The notes under the pieces are model-generated. The model was not told where the DNA came from, made no database searches, and was given only the letters and a program-made list of their open reading frames with translations. From Ehrlichia canis str. Jake (lineage in GTDB: Bacteria; Pseudomonadota; Alphaproteobacteria; Rickettsiales; Anaplasmataceae), in NCBI RefSeq assembly GCF_000012565.1, contig NC_007354.1:124001-188000 (forward strand): 64,000 nt of DNA, read 5' to 3'. Of this stretch, positions 47,058 to 57,118 are shown piece by piece. The number at the start of each line of letters is the position of its first letter. Position 1 is the stretch's first letter. Made by a program: the position numbers and the translations under genes.

Positions 47058-48143
47058 ATGATGCATGACGATAAGAAATTTATGTCTTTGGCATTGAGAA
47101 TTGCAAGGCGTGGCCTTGGTAATGTTTTCCCTAATCCTGCAGTTGGATGTATAGTAGTGAATCGTGGAATAATAGTTGGACGTGGTTGGACACAGGTGGG
47201 TGGAAGGCCGCATGCAGAGGTGGTAGCACTAAATAATGCTGGATATCTAGCAAAGGGTGCTACTGTATATGTTACTCTTGAACCATGTTCTCATTATGGA
47301 AAGACAGGGCCTTGTGCGTTGAAATTAATAGATGCTGGCATTAAACGTATGGTAATAGCTGCAAGAGATCCTGATGTACGTGTGTCTGGCAATGGAATAA
47401 AATTACTGCGTGATGCAAATATAGATGTAAAGTGTGACCTCATGTATAAGGAAGCTCAAGAGCTCAATGTTGGATTCTTTTTTACTAAAATCAAGGGTAG
47501 GCCTTTTATTACAGTGAAATTAGCATCTACTTTGGATGGGAAAATAGCTTTAAGTAATGGTAATAGTAAATGGATTACAAATCAGCTGACACGTAATTGG
47601 GTGCATAAACAAAGATCTATGTATGATGCGGTTATGGTTGGTAGTAATACTGTAGTTCATGATGATCCAATGTTGAATACTAGAATTCCTGGATTAGAAT
47701 GTTATTCTCCAGTAAGGATAGTGATTGATCGCTTTGGAAAAATATGTACTTATCATAATATAGTGAAAACTGCTGATATTATTCCTACTTATATTTTAAC
47801 AGATGATACTTCTAAAACAAAGTTGGGTAAAGCTAAGTATCTGATAGTAACTGGGACAGATAATTTCTTGAAAAATGCAATGAAAGTAATTTCTATGAAA
47901 ATAGGTATTACTAGATTGTTTGTTGAAGGTGGTAGTATTTTAATAACAGAACTTCTTAAAAGTCAATTAGTTGATAGAATTATATGGTGTAGATCAAATA
48001 AGATTTTTGGTGCAAATGCAGTATCATCTGTTGGAGATTTGAATATATTAACACTACAGAATCTTTATAATTTTAGGAAAATAGATACATTGTATTTTGA
48101 TGATGATGTTGTGGATATTTTAGAAAATTGTAGAAGAGATTGA
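47058..48143 (+). CDS. ribD: Bifunctional riboflavin biosynthesis protein RibD
   Basis: The N-terminal deaminase domain (about 1-145) has the zinc site PHAEVVAL and TLEPCSHYGKTGPC; the C-terminal reductase domain (about 150-361) has TVKLASTLDGKIAL and DDPMLNTR, with FVEGGS near the end. It deaminates and then reduces the pyrimidine intermediate of riboflavin synthesis. Length is normal for the fused protein. The pathway's ribB is at 6568. Confidence 0.96.
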   Translation: MMHDDKKFMSLALRIARRGLGNVFPNPAVGCIVVNRGIIVGRGWTQVGGRPHAEVVALNNAGYLAKGATVYVTLEPCSHYGKTGPCALKLIDAGIKRMVIAARDPDVRVSGNGIKLLRDANIDVKCDLMYKEAQELNVGFFFTKIKGRPFITVKLASTLDGKIALSNGNSKWITNQLTRNWVHKQRSMYDAVMVGSNTVVHDDPMLNTRIPGLECYSPVRIVIDRFGKICTYHNIVKTADIIPTYILTDDTSKTKLGKAKYLIVTGTDNFLKNAMKVISMKIGITRLFVEGGSILITELLKSQLVDRIIWCRSNKIFGANAVSSVGDLNILTLQNLYNFRKIDTLYFDDDVVDILENCRRD

Positions 48144-48518
48144 TTTTTTTACTGTAATGATTGTTGTTAAGTGTTCTTATTAAAGTATTTGAGGTAAAAA
48201 TGTTATGTAATATTAAATAATGTATAGTTGTTGTTTTGTATGCTTAATTTCATATATAAGTTTTGATATATTTTGGTGAATTTTCAATTAGGTTTATAAT
48301 ATTAACAGTAGGAAAAGAGTTGATATGAGTAGTAACTTAAAATCTACTATTGATATATTTACTGTTGCTATAAAATGTATTAACTCAGGGTGTTAATTGG
48401 TAGTTATAGGTTTATAGAACTTTATTTTTGTATCTTATTAGTATATACTCAAAATTAGTGTTGTGGTTATGCAATATTAATCATGTTCACTGTGTTAATT
48501 ATGAAATAAGGTATAGAT
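48144..48518. other. Spacer upstream of trp19, 375 bp
   Basis: AT-rich, no gene. AAGGT eight bases upstream of the trp19 ATG is its likely ribosome site. No obvious promoter pair. Confidence 0.55.
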
Positions 48519-48932
48519 ATGTTACACGTTCAAAATCATGTTGATCAACATACAAATCATATAGAACATGATGATTACCATTTTACTGGTCCTACTAGTT
48601 TTGAAGTTAATCTTTCTGAAGAAGAAAAAATGGAGTTACAAGAAGTATCTTCTATTGATAGTGTAGGATGCGAAGATTGTGATCCAAATTGTCGTTATCC
48701 TTTAGAATTAGTAGAATGTCAGCGTATTGAGGAAAGACCAGTATGCAATGCAGGTTTAGAGAGCTTGACTGTTGATGCATATCAATTAGGATTGTTGTTA
48801 GGTGGTTTTTTAAGTGCTATGAATTACATATCTTATAGCTATCCTTGTTATTATTATGATTGTTGTGATAGAAATTATTACGACTGTTGTCATAAGAATG
48901 CGTGTTATTACAACTGTTGTGATTGTGCGTAA
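48519..48932 (+). CDS. trp19: TRP19 (gp19), Cys/Tyr-rich immunogenic protein
   Basis: The 137-residue product is the E. canis gp19, the orthologue of E. chaffeensis TRP32/VLPT but without tandem repeats. The N-terminal part is acidic and Ser/Thr/Glu-rich (HFTGPTSFEVNLSEEEKMEL), the known major epitope region. The last 35 residues are dominated by Cys and Tyr in YYYDCC, NYYDCC and CYYNCC steps. No signal peptide is present. It stands alone between long spacers. Known as a secreted effector/antigen; its molecular role is unclear. Confidence 0.95.
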   Translation: MLHVQNHVDQHTNHIEHDDYHFTGPTSFEVNLSEEEKMELQEVSSIDSVGCEDCDPNCRYPLELVECQRIEERPVCNAGLESLTVDAYQLGLLLGGFLSAMNYISYSYPCYYYDCCDRNYYDCCHKNACYYNCCDCA

Positions 48933-49372
48933 ATCATGATATTCAGCAAGCGTAAAATTCCTTACTAAAATTTATCAATTGTTTCTATATTTAATGACTG
49001 GTGATTTATAGCTTTATATTTCTTTTAGGTTGTTATTTATAAGTTGTAGGTTTTTGTAGGAGTTTTTTTATAGGTTTATTTATGCTGTTTTATAATATGG
49101 TATTATAGTCCTGTAGCTTATTGATGTCCATATGTTTTAATTTTTTAACTATGATTCTGATAGTGTAGTTTAATATAATTAAATGTAAAGCAGCATAAAT
49201 GATTGAAGTTGTTGGGTTAGTAAATATTTAATTTGCTGCTTTAACTTATCTATATTTTATTTAATTAATTTGATTATTTTTTATTGGTGTTGTTGCATTT
49301 TCAAAGTTGTTGTAGTGCAATGTTTACTTACTTTGTTATGACTTATCATACTTGTTCAATAATTTTTTGTAT
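48933..49372. other. Convergent spacer between trp19 and pyrG, 440 bp
   Basis: Very AT-rich with G on the + strand. No gene, repeat or strong hairpin recognised. Confidence 0.6.
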
Positions 49373-50989
49373 TTATTTTGCTTCTTGATAGCTCAATGAA
49401 GCTTTTATAAATGATATAAACAATGGATGAGAATGAAAAGGACTTGATTTGAATTCTGGGTGAAACTGTACTCCAATAAACCATGGGTGGTTGTTTAACT
49501 CTATAACTTCTATTAAACTATCATCAGTATTGTTTGCTTTGCCTGTAAAAGTTAATCCATGTTGTTCTAGTAAATCTTTATACTGTAAATTGAATGTATA
49601 TCTGTGCCTTCTTCTTTCATTTATTACTGATTGTTGATATATAGAAAAAATTTTAGAATTTGCATCTAAATAGCACGGACATGATCCTAATTTCATGCTC
49701 CCCCCTAAAAAGTTTTGCTGCAATTCTGGTAGTTGGTGTATTACAGGGTTTTTACAATATAAATTAAATTCTGTAGAATTAGCATCTTCTAAGTGAGCTA
49801 CATTATTTGCAAATTCAACTATAGCAAGCTGCATGCCCATACAAATGCCTAAAAATGGTATCTTATTTAAACGTGCATGTGTTATTGCTGTGATCTTACC
49901 TTTAACTCCGTCATCACCAAATCCTCCAGGTATTAATATAGAATCAACATTATCAAATGCATTGATTCCATTACTGTCTAATGAACGTGAATCTATCCAT
50001 CTTATTGATAACTTTACCCTATTGTGAATTGATGCATGTTCTAGAGCTTCAATTAATGACTTATATGCATCAAGCAGTTTAATATATTTGCCTATTATTG
50101 CTACAGTTACTGTTTTTGTTAATGTGTGAGATATATTTAATATATTTTCCCACTTACTTAAGTTTGGATCAGGTGAATTAACATTAAAGTGTTTTAATAT
50201 TTGTGTGTCTAAATTGTAATTGTGATAAGAAATAGGTAACTCATATATATTTTTTACGTCTAATGCTGGAATAATGTTTGTTGGGGAAACGTTACATAAA
50301 TTCGCTATCTTATCCCTTTGTTCTTTTGATAATGGTATTTTACTGCGGTACAGTATTATATCTGGCTGTATACCTACAGCACTTAATTCTTTTACTGAAT
50401 GTTGTGTAGGTTTTGTTTTTAATTCCATTGCTGCATCAATATATGGCACTAAAGTCAAATGGACAAATATAGTGTTATTTTTACTTAGTTTATATCCAAT
50501 TTGTCTTATAGATTCAAGGAATGGTTGACTCTCAATATCACCTACCGTTCCACCTATTTCGCATATGACAAAATCTAATCCTTCAGTGTTATGTAGAATA
50601 AAAGAGTTAATAAGGTCAGTAACATGTGGAATAATCTGTACTGTTTGGCCTAGATAATCTCCTCTTCTTTCTTTTTTCAGTAAGTTGTGATATACTTTAC
50701 CAGTAGTTATGTTATCATTTTTTGTTGTTTTGACTCCTGTGAAACGTTCATAATGCCCTAAATCTAGGTCTGTTTCTGCTCCATCGTCAGTTACAAAAAC
50801 TTCTCCATGTTGAATTGGACTCATTGTTCCAGGGTCTATATTAAGATATGGGTCCAACTTACGTAAACAGATCTTAAATCCTCTAGCTTGTAACAGTGCT
50901 CCAATGCTAGCTGCAGCTAACCCCTTGCCTAAAGAAGATACTACCCCTCCGGTAACAAAAATAAATCTACTTGAAGTTTGGTTACTCAT
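49373..50989 (-). CDS. pyrG: CTP synthase
   Basis: PyrG converts UTP to CTP using glutamine. The 538-residue protein has the synthase domain ([53 protein letters not shown]) and a C-terminal class I glutaminase with nucleophile Cys in [11 protein letters not shown] and the His/Glu pair in [10 protein letters not shown]. Length is normal. It begins five bases after the secG stop, so it is co-transcribed with secG. Confidence 0.97.
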
Positions 50990-50994
50990 ATACC

Positions 50995-51327
50995 TTACTG
51001 ATTAAATGGTACGCTATCTTCGGTATCATGTTCCATAGGAGGCAGGTTATGTGCCTTGCTCATTTCAGCAATTTTTTTAACAATAGACTCCTTGTGTACA
51101 CTTTTAGCATTTACCCCAACCAATAAAACTGTGTTAATGATAAAAGCAGTTGCAATAGCAACTGTAAGTTTTGTGATAAAATTAGAGGATGACCCAGTTG
51201 AAAACATGGAATCCAAGTTACCCTGTGTCCCACCAAATCCACTTAGGTTATCAGATTCTGGTGGTTGTAATAATATTAAGATTACCAATAGAAATACTAG
51301 CACTAATTGTATAACTGTTAAAACCAT
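50995..51327 (-). CDS. secG: Preprotein translocase subunit SecG
   Basis: The 110-residue protein has two membrane segments (about 2-21 and 51-72) around the conserved loop [15 protein letters not shown] and the following [12 protein letters not shown], which are diagnostic for SecG. A hydrophilic tail of about 35 residues follows. It is part of SecYEG. It precedes pyrG by five bases. Confidence 0.93.
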
Positions 51328-51647
51328 ATAGAAAAGACAATGCGATTAAAGTACATTTTATACATTGTTTATTATTTAAAGTCAAGGATTACAGAGGCTA
51401 TAAAAATGTAGTTTTTATGTTATATTGTATTGTCGTTTGATAATGCAATGGTGTATAACTATATGCCAATTAATTGAGTTTAGTACTTTAATTACTACAT
51501 TTTTACTATCTGTTGTAACGGTACACTTTGCTTGAAAATAGTAGTTGACTATGTAGTTATCTGTAATAAAAAAATGTAGAATCTTTTTGTGATAGCAATG
51601 GATTTTCTATCTGTTAAAATCTGAAAATATGCTAATAGTGAGTTGGT
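51328..51647. other. Divergent spacer between secG and the recombinase gene, 320 bp
   Basis: AT-rich. No gene or clear repeat recognised; promoters of both genes expected here. Confidence 0.55.
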
Positions 51648-52577
51648 ATGGATAATCACAAATGTGTGGAGATTTTTCTTGAGGCAATAACAGCAGAAAA
51701 ACATATATCTTATAATACTTATCAAAGTTATAAAACTGATTTATTAGGGCTTTGTGAATTTGTTAGTAAGAAGAATCTTTTATTAGTAGATACTAGTATT
51801 AATGAATTACAGAATTATATCAGGTTGTTGTATGAGAAGGGGTATAAAGCAAACACTGTATTGAGAAAGATATCAGCTATTAAGAATTTTTATGGGTTTC
51901 TATATAGAGATAATATGATTGAAAGTGATCCTACTTTATATCTTGATGCCCCTAAATTATCTCGTTCTCTTCCAAAAGCTTTGAGCTTTGAAGAAATTAG
52001 TAGATTACTTGATGTTGCTGCTTTAGATGGTTCACCTGATGGAAGAAGACTTAATGCTATGGTTAACATCTTATATTCCTCAGGTATAAGAATTTCTGAG
52101 TTAGTATGTTTAAAGTTTTATTCAGTATTAGAGGCTTTGAAAGATCATAATGCAGAGATCTATCATATAAAAATTAAGGGCAAAGCAAATAAGGAAAGAA
52201 TAGTTTTATTAAATTTATCTGCTGTGGAGAGTATAAAGAAATATATAGAAATTTATAAATATTTTGTTCCAAATGGATTTGAAGTATCACAATGGCTATT
52301 TCCTGGAACAAAATTTGATTATCCTATAACTAGACAAAGAGTAGGGCAGTTGTTAAAAGATTTAGCTATGAATGCTGGTATTGATATTACAAAAATATCT
52401 CCACACAAACTTCGACATTCTTTTGCGACACATTTATTAAATAACGGATCAAATATTATTTTTATACAAAAAATGTTGGGACATGCTAATTTATCAACTA
52501 CGCAAATATATACTCATATTGCTAATGAAAAACTAAAAAATGTGCTGCTAAAATTTCATCCTTTAAACAATGAATAA
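51648..52577 (+). CDS. xerD: Tyrosine site-specific recombinase, XerD-like
   Basis: XerC and XerD resolve chromosome dimers at dif. The 309-residue product has an N-terminal SAM-like core-binding domain (ISYNTYQSYKTDLLGLCEF, about residues 20-38) and a catalytic domain with Arg148 (YSSGIRISEL), His253 and Arg256 (HKLRHSFATHLL), His279 (LGHANLSTTQIYTHI) and the nucleophile Tyr288. The start of the protein favours XerD over XerC, but the two are hard to separate without alignment. No phage or integron context is present, so a housekeeping role is likely. Confidence 0.88.
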   Translation: MDNHKCVEIFLEAITAEKHISYNTYQSYKTDLLGLCEFVSKKNLLLVDTSINELQNYIRLLYEKGYKANTVLRKISAIKNFYGFLYRDNMIESDPTLYLDAPKLSRSLPKALSFEEISRLLDVAALDGSPDGRRLNAMVNILYSSGIRISELVCLKFYSVLEALKDHNAEIYHIKIKGKANKERIVLLNLSAVESIKKYIEIYKYFVPNGFEVSQWLFPGTKFDYPITRQRVGQLLKDLAMNAGIDITKISPHKLRHSFATHLLNNGSNIIFIQKMLGHANLSTTQIYTHIANEKLKNVLLKFHPLNNE

Positions 52578-53197
52578 AATTTGTAATAGAGAAGTATTAT
52601 TTTCCTACTTAAAATAGTGTGTGAATTTTACTAAAGTTGAATTATCTTTAATTCTCATGCAGGGTAAGATTATAGAGCAATATATTTTTTGTTGTAATAT
52701 TGTTAGTTACTATTGAATAGGATTATCATATTTTAAGTATGATGCTAAAAATTTAAATTTATAAATTGAAGAAAAAAATTTTATGTTAATAAAAAGAGGA
52801 AATTTACTGACTTTATTATTAATACATGGGTTCTGAGAAAATTTTAGATAGATGATTGGTTGTTACGGAAAATTATTGACATTAAAGTATCACTTGATGT
52901 TAGGTGGATTAATCACTACTATGGTTATTAATCTTGTTTATTTAAGTTTTAGTGATTTGTAGCAGTTTAGTTAACAAGAGCTTCCTTAATTTAACTGCTA
53001 GTTTAATATTAAATTAATAGTATACAAATTCTAAAAAATTTTAGAATGAATATGATGAGTTTCTTTCTTTATAAAAAACCTGTTGTTCTGCTTAAGTTCA
53101 ATAACTAGTTTACTGGAAGTTTAGGTTTATATGTAAGTAAGTTTTTAAAAAGGTTTGTTGTAGGATTTATAGGAAATCATATTTAGTTATATGGAAT
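52578..53197. other. Convergent spacer between xerD and lolD, 620 bp
   Basis: AT-rich. No gene, no clear tandem repeat and no obvious terminator hairpin. Confidence 0.6.
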
Positions 53198-53878
53198 TTA
53201 ATCAACACTACTCAACATGCATGAATTTATCTCAACAATACGACATGCTTTTTGTGCTAGACTTTTGTTGTGTGTAGCTAGGAAGATAGCAATGTTTTTT
53301 TCTTTTGCATATTCTTGTAATAAAGAAAAAACTTCAAATGCAGTATTGTTATCTAAACTTCCAGTTGGTTCATCTGCTAAAACTATAAGTGGACAGTTAA
53401 TTAAACTTCTTGCTATTGCAACTCTTTGTCTTTCTCCTCCAGAAAGTTGTGATATAGACATTGAAAATTTGTCTTGTAATTTTACACGTTCTAAGATTTC
53501 CATAGCATTTTTTTTTGCAATGGACTTACTTTTTCCTATGATAATTTGTGGTAACATTACATTTTCTAATACTGAAAATTCTTGTAGTAAATGATGAAAT
53601 TGATAAATGAACCCTAAAAAATGGCGACGTAAGAAAGTTTTATCTTTATCTGAGGTTTTATTTGAACACTCTATGTTATTTATAAATATATTACCTGAGG
53701 ATGGAGTGTCTAGTAATCCAGCAATGTGTAACAATGTACTTTTACCAGAACCAGATCTACCGATTAAAGCAACAATTTCTCCTTTTTTTATTTTTATATT
53801 TGCATTCGTTATAATAGGTAATTCATTATTTTTTCCGAAAAATTTGCTGATATTAGATAAAGCAAATACTGTAGACAT
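53198..53878 (-). CDS. lolD: Lipoprotein-releasing ABC transporter ATPase LolD
   Basis: The 226-residue ATPase has Walker A GRSGSGKST, Q-loop region YQFHHLLQEF, ABC signature LSGGERQRVAIARSL and Walker B LIVLADEPTGSLD, with the typical MacB/LolD length. It energises release of lipoproteins from the inner membrane, with the LolC/E permease whose end is at 1-852. The two genes are about 52 kb apart here, an unlinked arrangement. QFHHLL and ENVMLP (LENVMLPQ) match LolD better than FtsE. Confidence 0.92.
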   Translation of the reverse strand: MSTVFALSNISKFFGKNNELPIITNANIKIKKGEIVALIGRSGSGKSTLLHIAGLLDTPSSGNIFINNIECSNKTSDKDKTFLRRHFLGFIYQFHHLLQEFSVLENVMLPQIIIGKSKSIAKKNAMEILERVKLQDKFSMSISQLSGGERQRVAIARSLINCPLIVLADEPTGSLDNNTAFEVFSLLQEYAKEKNIAIFLATHNKSLAQKACRIVEINSCMLSSVD

Positions 53879-54680
53879 TTTTAATCCTATTATTTTATTT
53901 GAATTTTATTGTATGAACATATGTATTTTGTCAAGGTATTGTATGTCTTATATTGTAACTTATCTATACTAAAAAGTAGAAATGTCTTTAAGTTTTGTAC
54001 TGTTTGTAGTTATGTGAGATTGAATTAAATACTGGCTAGTAAAGACTGATTGACTGTAGTGTAATTTCAAAAGGCTAAATACACTTTTAAAATTTACTCT
54101 TAATTTCAGTATGTTGGGGTTTTGTACTAATAGATTGTGCATACATAAATTAGTACATAGGAATTGGTAGTTTACCTAACACTTGTTACTTTAATGATAG
54201 TGATTGAAACTAGTATTACATTAATTTACTGTAATGCAAAGTTATAAGAAAGTGATGTATTTAAGTTTATAACATTCAGTTGCGTAAGTAATAGTGCAGA
54301 ATAAACTTTTGAAGCTAATTTTTATTTAGTGTATTGTAACTGTTTTATAGTGATATACATGAATTTTATTAATATATAAGTTTATTGTGTGTATTTTTTA
54401 ATTAATGCTTATTTTTAGTTATAAAACTTATATTACGTTAGTTTTATTATAGTACAGGATTACAAGAAAATTGTATCTTCAAATTCTGAGAATGACATAA
54501 TTTATATAGTTATAGAGAGGTCTAATAATGATGCTTGCGTCATGAATACTTGAGTATGTTAGCTATTGTTGTTGGTTAAAATTGCTTAATATTTGCATTT
54601 TGTTAAAAGCTTGACATATTGTACTGTCTAGCAGTATACACAGGAGAGGCTTTAGAAGAAGTGTTAAATGAGTATATTTT
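53879..54680. other. Divergent spacer between lolD and maeB, 802 bp
   Basis: AT-rich, no gene. It contains a good promoter candidate at 54611-54640 for maeB. No repeats of note. Confidence 0.6.
54611..54640 (+). promoter_or_regulatory. Candidate sigma-70 promoter of maeB
   Basis: TTGACA at 54611-54616 and TATACA at 54635-54640 are separated by 18 bases, 40 bases before the maeB start at 54681. The -35 is perfect; the -10 has four of six consensus bases. It is the best promoter match I noticed in the window. Confidence 0.6.
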
Positions 54681-56972
54681 ATGTTAGATCTTGAGAATAG
54701 TAGTTTTGATGGAAAGAAAAAAGAAGCTCTTGAATTTCATTGTAAGGATTCAAAACCTGGAAAAGTTTCTTTATTGCCTACTAAACCATTATTGACACAA
54801 AGAGATTTGTCATTAGCGTATTCTCCTGGTGTTGCGGTACCTTGTTTAGAGATAGCTAAAAATCCTGATTTAATATATGAATATACTGCACGTGGAAATT
54901 ATGTTGCTGTAATTTCAAATGGTACAGCTGTGTTAGGTTTAGGAAATATAGGACCTTTAGCATCAAAGCCTGTCATGGAAGGTAAAGCAGTATTATTTAA
55001 GAGGTTTGCTGATATTGATGCAGTTGATATAGAGGTTGACACTTCTGATGTAGATGAATTTATTAATGCTGTAAAATATTTAGGATTGAGTTGGGGTGGA
55101 ATAAATTTAGAAGATATAAAAGCTCCAGAATGTTTTATCATTGAGAAAAAGTTGAGTGAGATAATGGATATTCCAGTATTTCATGATGATCAGCATGGAA
55201 CTGCTATTATTGTATCTGCTGGACTTATTAATGCTCTTGATATTACTGGTAAAAACTTTAAAAATGTTAAAATTGTTATAAATGGTGCTGGTGCTGCAGG
55301 TATTGCATGTCTTGAAATGATAAAACTAATAGGTGTACCGGCTGATAACATAACTTTATGTGACCAGAATGGAGTAATATATAAAGGTAGACAGCTTGGC
55401 ATGAATGAATGGAAAGAAAAACATGCTATTGAGACAAAAGATAGATCTTTGAAAGATGCATTGGTTATGGCAGATGTATTCTTAGGGTTATCAGTTAAGG
55501 ATGTTTTAAGTAAAGATATGTTACTGTCTATGAACAAAGATCCTGTGATTTTTGCTTTAGCAAATCCGGATCCTGAGATTAATCCTGATATTGCGCGTGA
55601 AGTTAGACCTGATGCAATTATAGCTACTGGAAGGTCAGACTATAATAATCAGATTAATAATGTTATGGGGTTTCCTTATATATTTCGTGGAGCATTGGAT
55701 GTACGTGCTAAATCAGTTAATAATGAAATGAAAGTAGCAGCAGCAAATGCAATTGCTATGTTGGCACGTGAGTATGTTAGCGATGAAGTATCTGATGCTT
55801 ATGGTGGTCGTAAAATGAATTATGGAAAGGATTATATTATACCAACCCCATTTGATCCTAGATTGATCACTATAGTATCTCCTGCGGTTGCAAGGGCTGC
55901 TATTGAATCTGGTGTTGCTAGAAAAAAAATAGAAGATTGGGATGAGTATACTAAACAACTAGCGTCAAGGCTATCATCAACTTCTAATATACTCAACATG
56001 ATGTATAGTGCTGTTAAACGTGATCCTAAGAGAGTTATTTTTTCAGAAGGAGAAGAGGAAAAAGTGATTAAAGCTGCTGTACAGTGGCGTAATCAAGGAT
56101 ATGGGTTGCCTATACTTGTAGGACGTATTGATAAAGTACAAGAAGCATTTGAACGTTTGGGTATTAAAAATATACAAGGTATAGAAATTGCCAATGCAGC
56201 AGTTTCAAAACGGAATGATGAATATACAGACTATTTATATAAAAAATTACAACGTGAAGGGTATTTATATAGAAGTTGTGTAAGAGATGTAAAAACAGAT
56301 CGTAATGTTTTTGCAGCATGTATGCTTGCATGTGGTGATGGGGATGTATTAATTACTGGGTTGACCAGAAGTTATTCTGCTTCTATTAGTGATGTACAGA
56401 AGGTAATAGGATCTCAAGGTGTTGTTTTTGGTTTATCAGTCATTGTAATGAAAGAGCGTACTATATTTGTCGCGGATACTGCAATACATGAATCACCAAC
56501 GCCAGAGCAAATTGCTCAAATAGCAATTCAGGCATCTATACAAGCTAGAAAAATGGGACATGAACCTCGTGTTGGGTTTGTTTCTTCTTCGAACTTTGGT
56601 AGTCATTGTCAAGAAGATGCTAGGAAAATGAGAAAGGCTGTAGAAATTTTAGATAGTTGTAATGTTGATTTTGAATACGATGGTGAAATGTCTGTTGATA
56701 CTGCGCTTAGTTCAGAATTGTTAACATTATATCCTTTTTGTAGGTTGACTGGAGCGGCAAATATTTTAGTTATGCCAACTCTTCATAGTGCAAATATATC
56801 TTCTAAACTATTACAACAAGCTGTTGGAGTATCTGTAATAGGACCTGTTTTGATTGGTATGGAAAAGCCAGTGCAAATTGTACAAATGTCTTCTTCAGTT
56901 TCTGAGATTCTGAATCTTGCTGTGCTTGCGCCTTCAGTAAATAGTAATGTTCAATCTTGCGATAGTATATAA
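54681..56972 (+). CDS. maeB: NADP-dependent malic enzyme with C-terminal phosphotransacetylase-like domain
   Basis: The 763-residue protein has a malic enzyme part (about 1-420: AYSPGVAVPCLEIAKNPD, FHDDQHGTAIIVSAGLINAL with the metal ligands, then the NAD(P) fold INGAGAAGIACLEMIK) and a phosphate acetyltransferase-like domain (about 430-763: DPKRVIFSEGEEEKVIKAA). This is the MaeB layout. Malic enzyme makes pyruvate and NADPH from malate; in the family the C-terminal domain is regulatory and generally lacks phosphotransacetylase activity. It supplies pyruvate to the dehydrogenase whose beta subunit is at 28787. Start ATG 54681 lacks a strong ribosome site. Confidence 0.95.
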   Translation: MLDLENSSFDGKKKEALEFHCKDSKPGKVSLLPTKPLLTQRDLSLAYSPGVAVPCLEIAKNPDLIYEYTARGNYVAVISNGTAVLGLGNIGPLASKPVMEGKAVLFKRFADIDAVDIEVDTSDVDEFINAVKYLGLSWGGINLEDIKAPECFIIEKKLSEIMDIPVFHDDQHGTAIIVSAGLINALDITGKNFKNVKIVINGAGAAGIACLEMIKLIGVPADNITLCDQNGVIYKGRQLGMNEWKEKHAIETKDRSLKDALVMADVFLGLSVKDVLSKDMLLSMNKDPVIFALANPDPEINPDIAREVRPDAIIATGRSDYNNQINNVMGFPYIFRGALDVRAKSVNNEMKVAAANAIAMLAREYVSDEVSDAYGGRKMNYGKDYIIPTPFDPRLITIVSPAVARAAIESGVARKKIEDWDEYTKQLASRLSSTSNILNMMYSAVKRDPKRVIFSEGEEEKVIKAAVQWRNQGYGLPILVGRIDKVQEAFERLGIKNIQGIEIANAAVSKRNDEYTDYLYKKLQREGYLYRSCVRDVKTDRNVFAACMLACGDGDVLITGLTRSYSASISDVQKVIGSQGVVFGLSVIVMKERTIFVADTAIHESPTPEQIAQIAIQASIQARKMGHEPRVGFVSSSNFGSHCQEDARKMRKAVEILDSCNVDFEYDGEMSVDTALSSELLTLYPFCRLTGAANILVMPTLHSANISSKLLQQAVGVSVIGPVLIGMEKPVQIVQMSSSVSEILNLAVLAPSVNSNVQSCDSI

Positions 56973-57118
56973 AAAATAATATTAGGTTAGTAAAGGTTAA
57001 GTTGTGCCATGATGTGTCTCTGTGTTAATTATTTATTAAGTGCTGCTATTTATTAAAGTTATGCATTTTCTAATGTTGTTTATGATAGATAGAAAATAAG
57101 TATTTTTTTGGTGCGTTG

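Noticed and set aside
51648..52577. Recombinase as a marker of a genomic island or prophage
   Set aside because: It is XerD-like and flanked by housekeeping genes; no att-like repeats or phage genes nearby.
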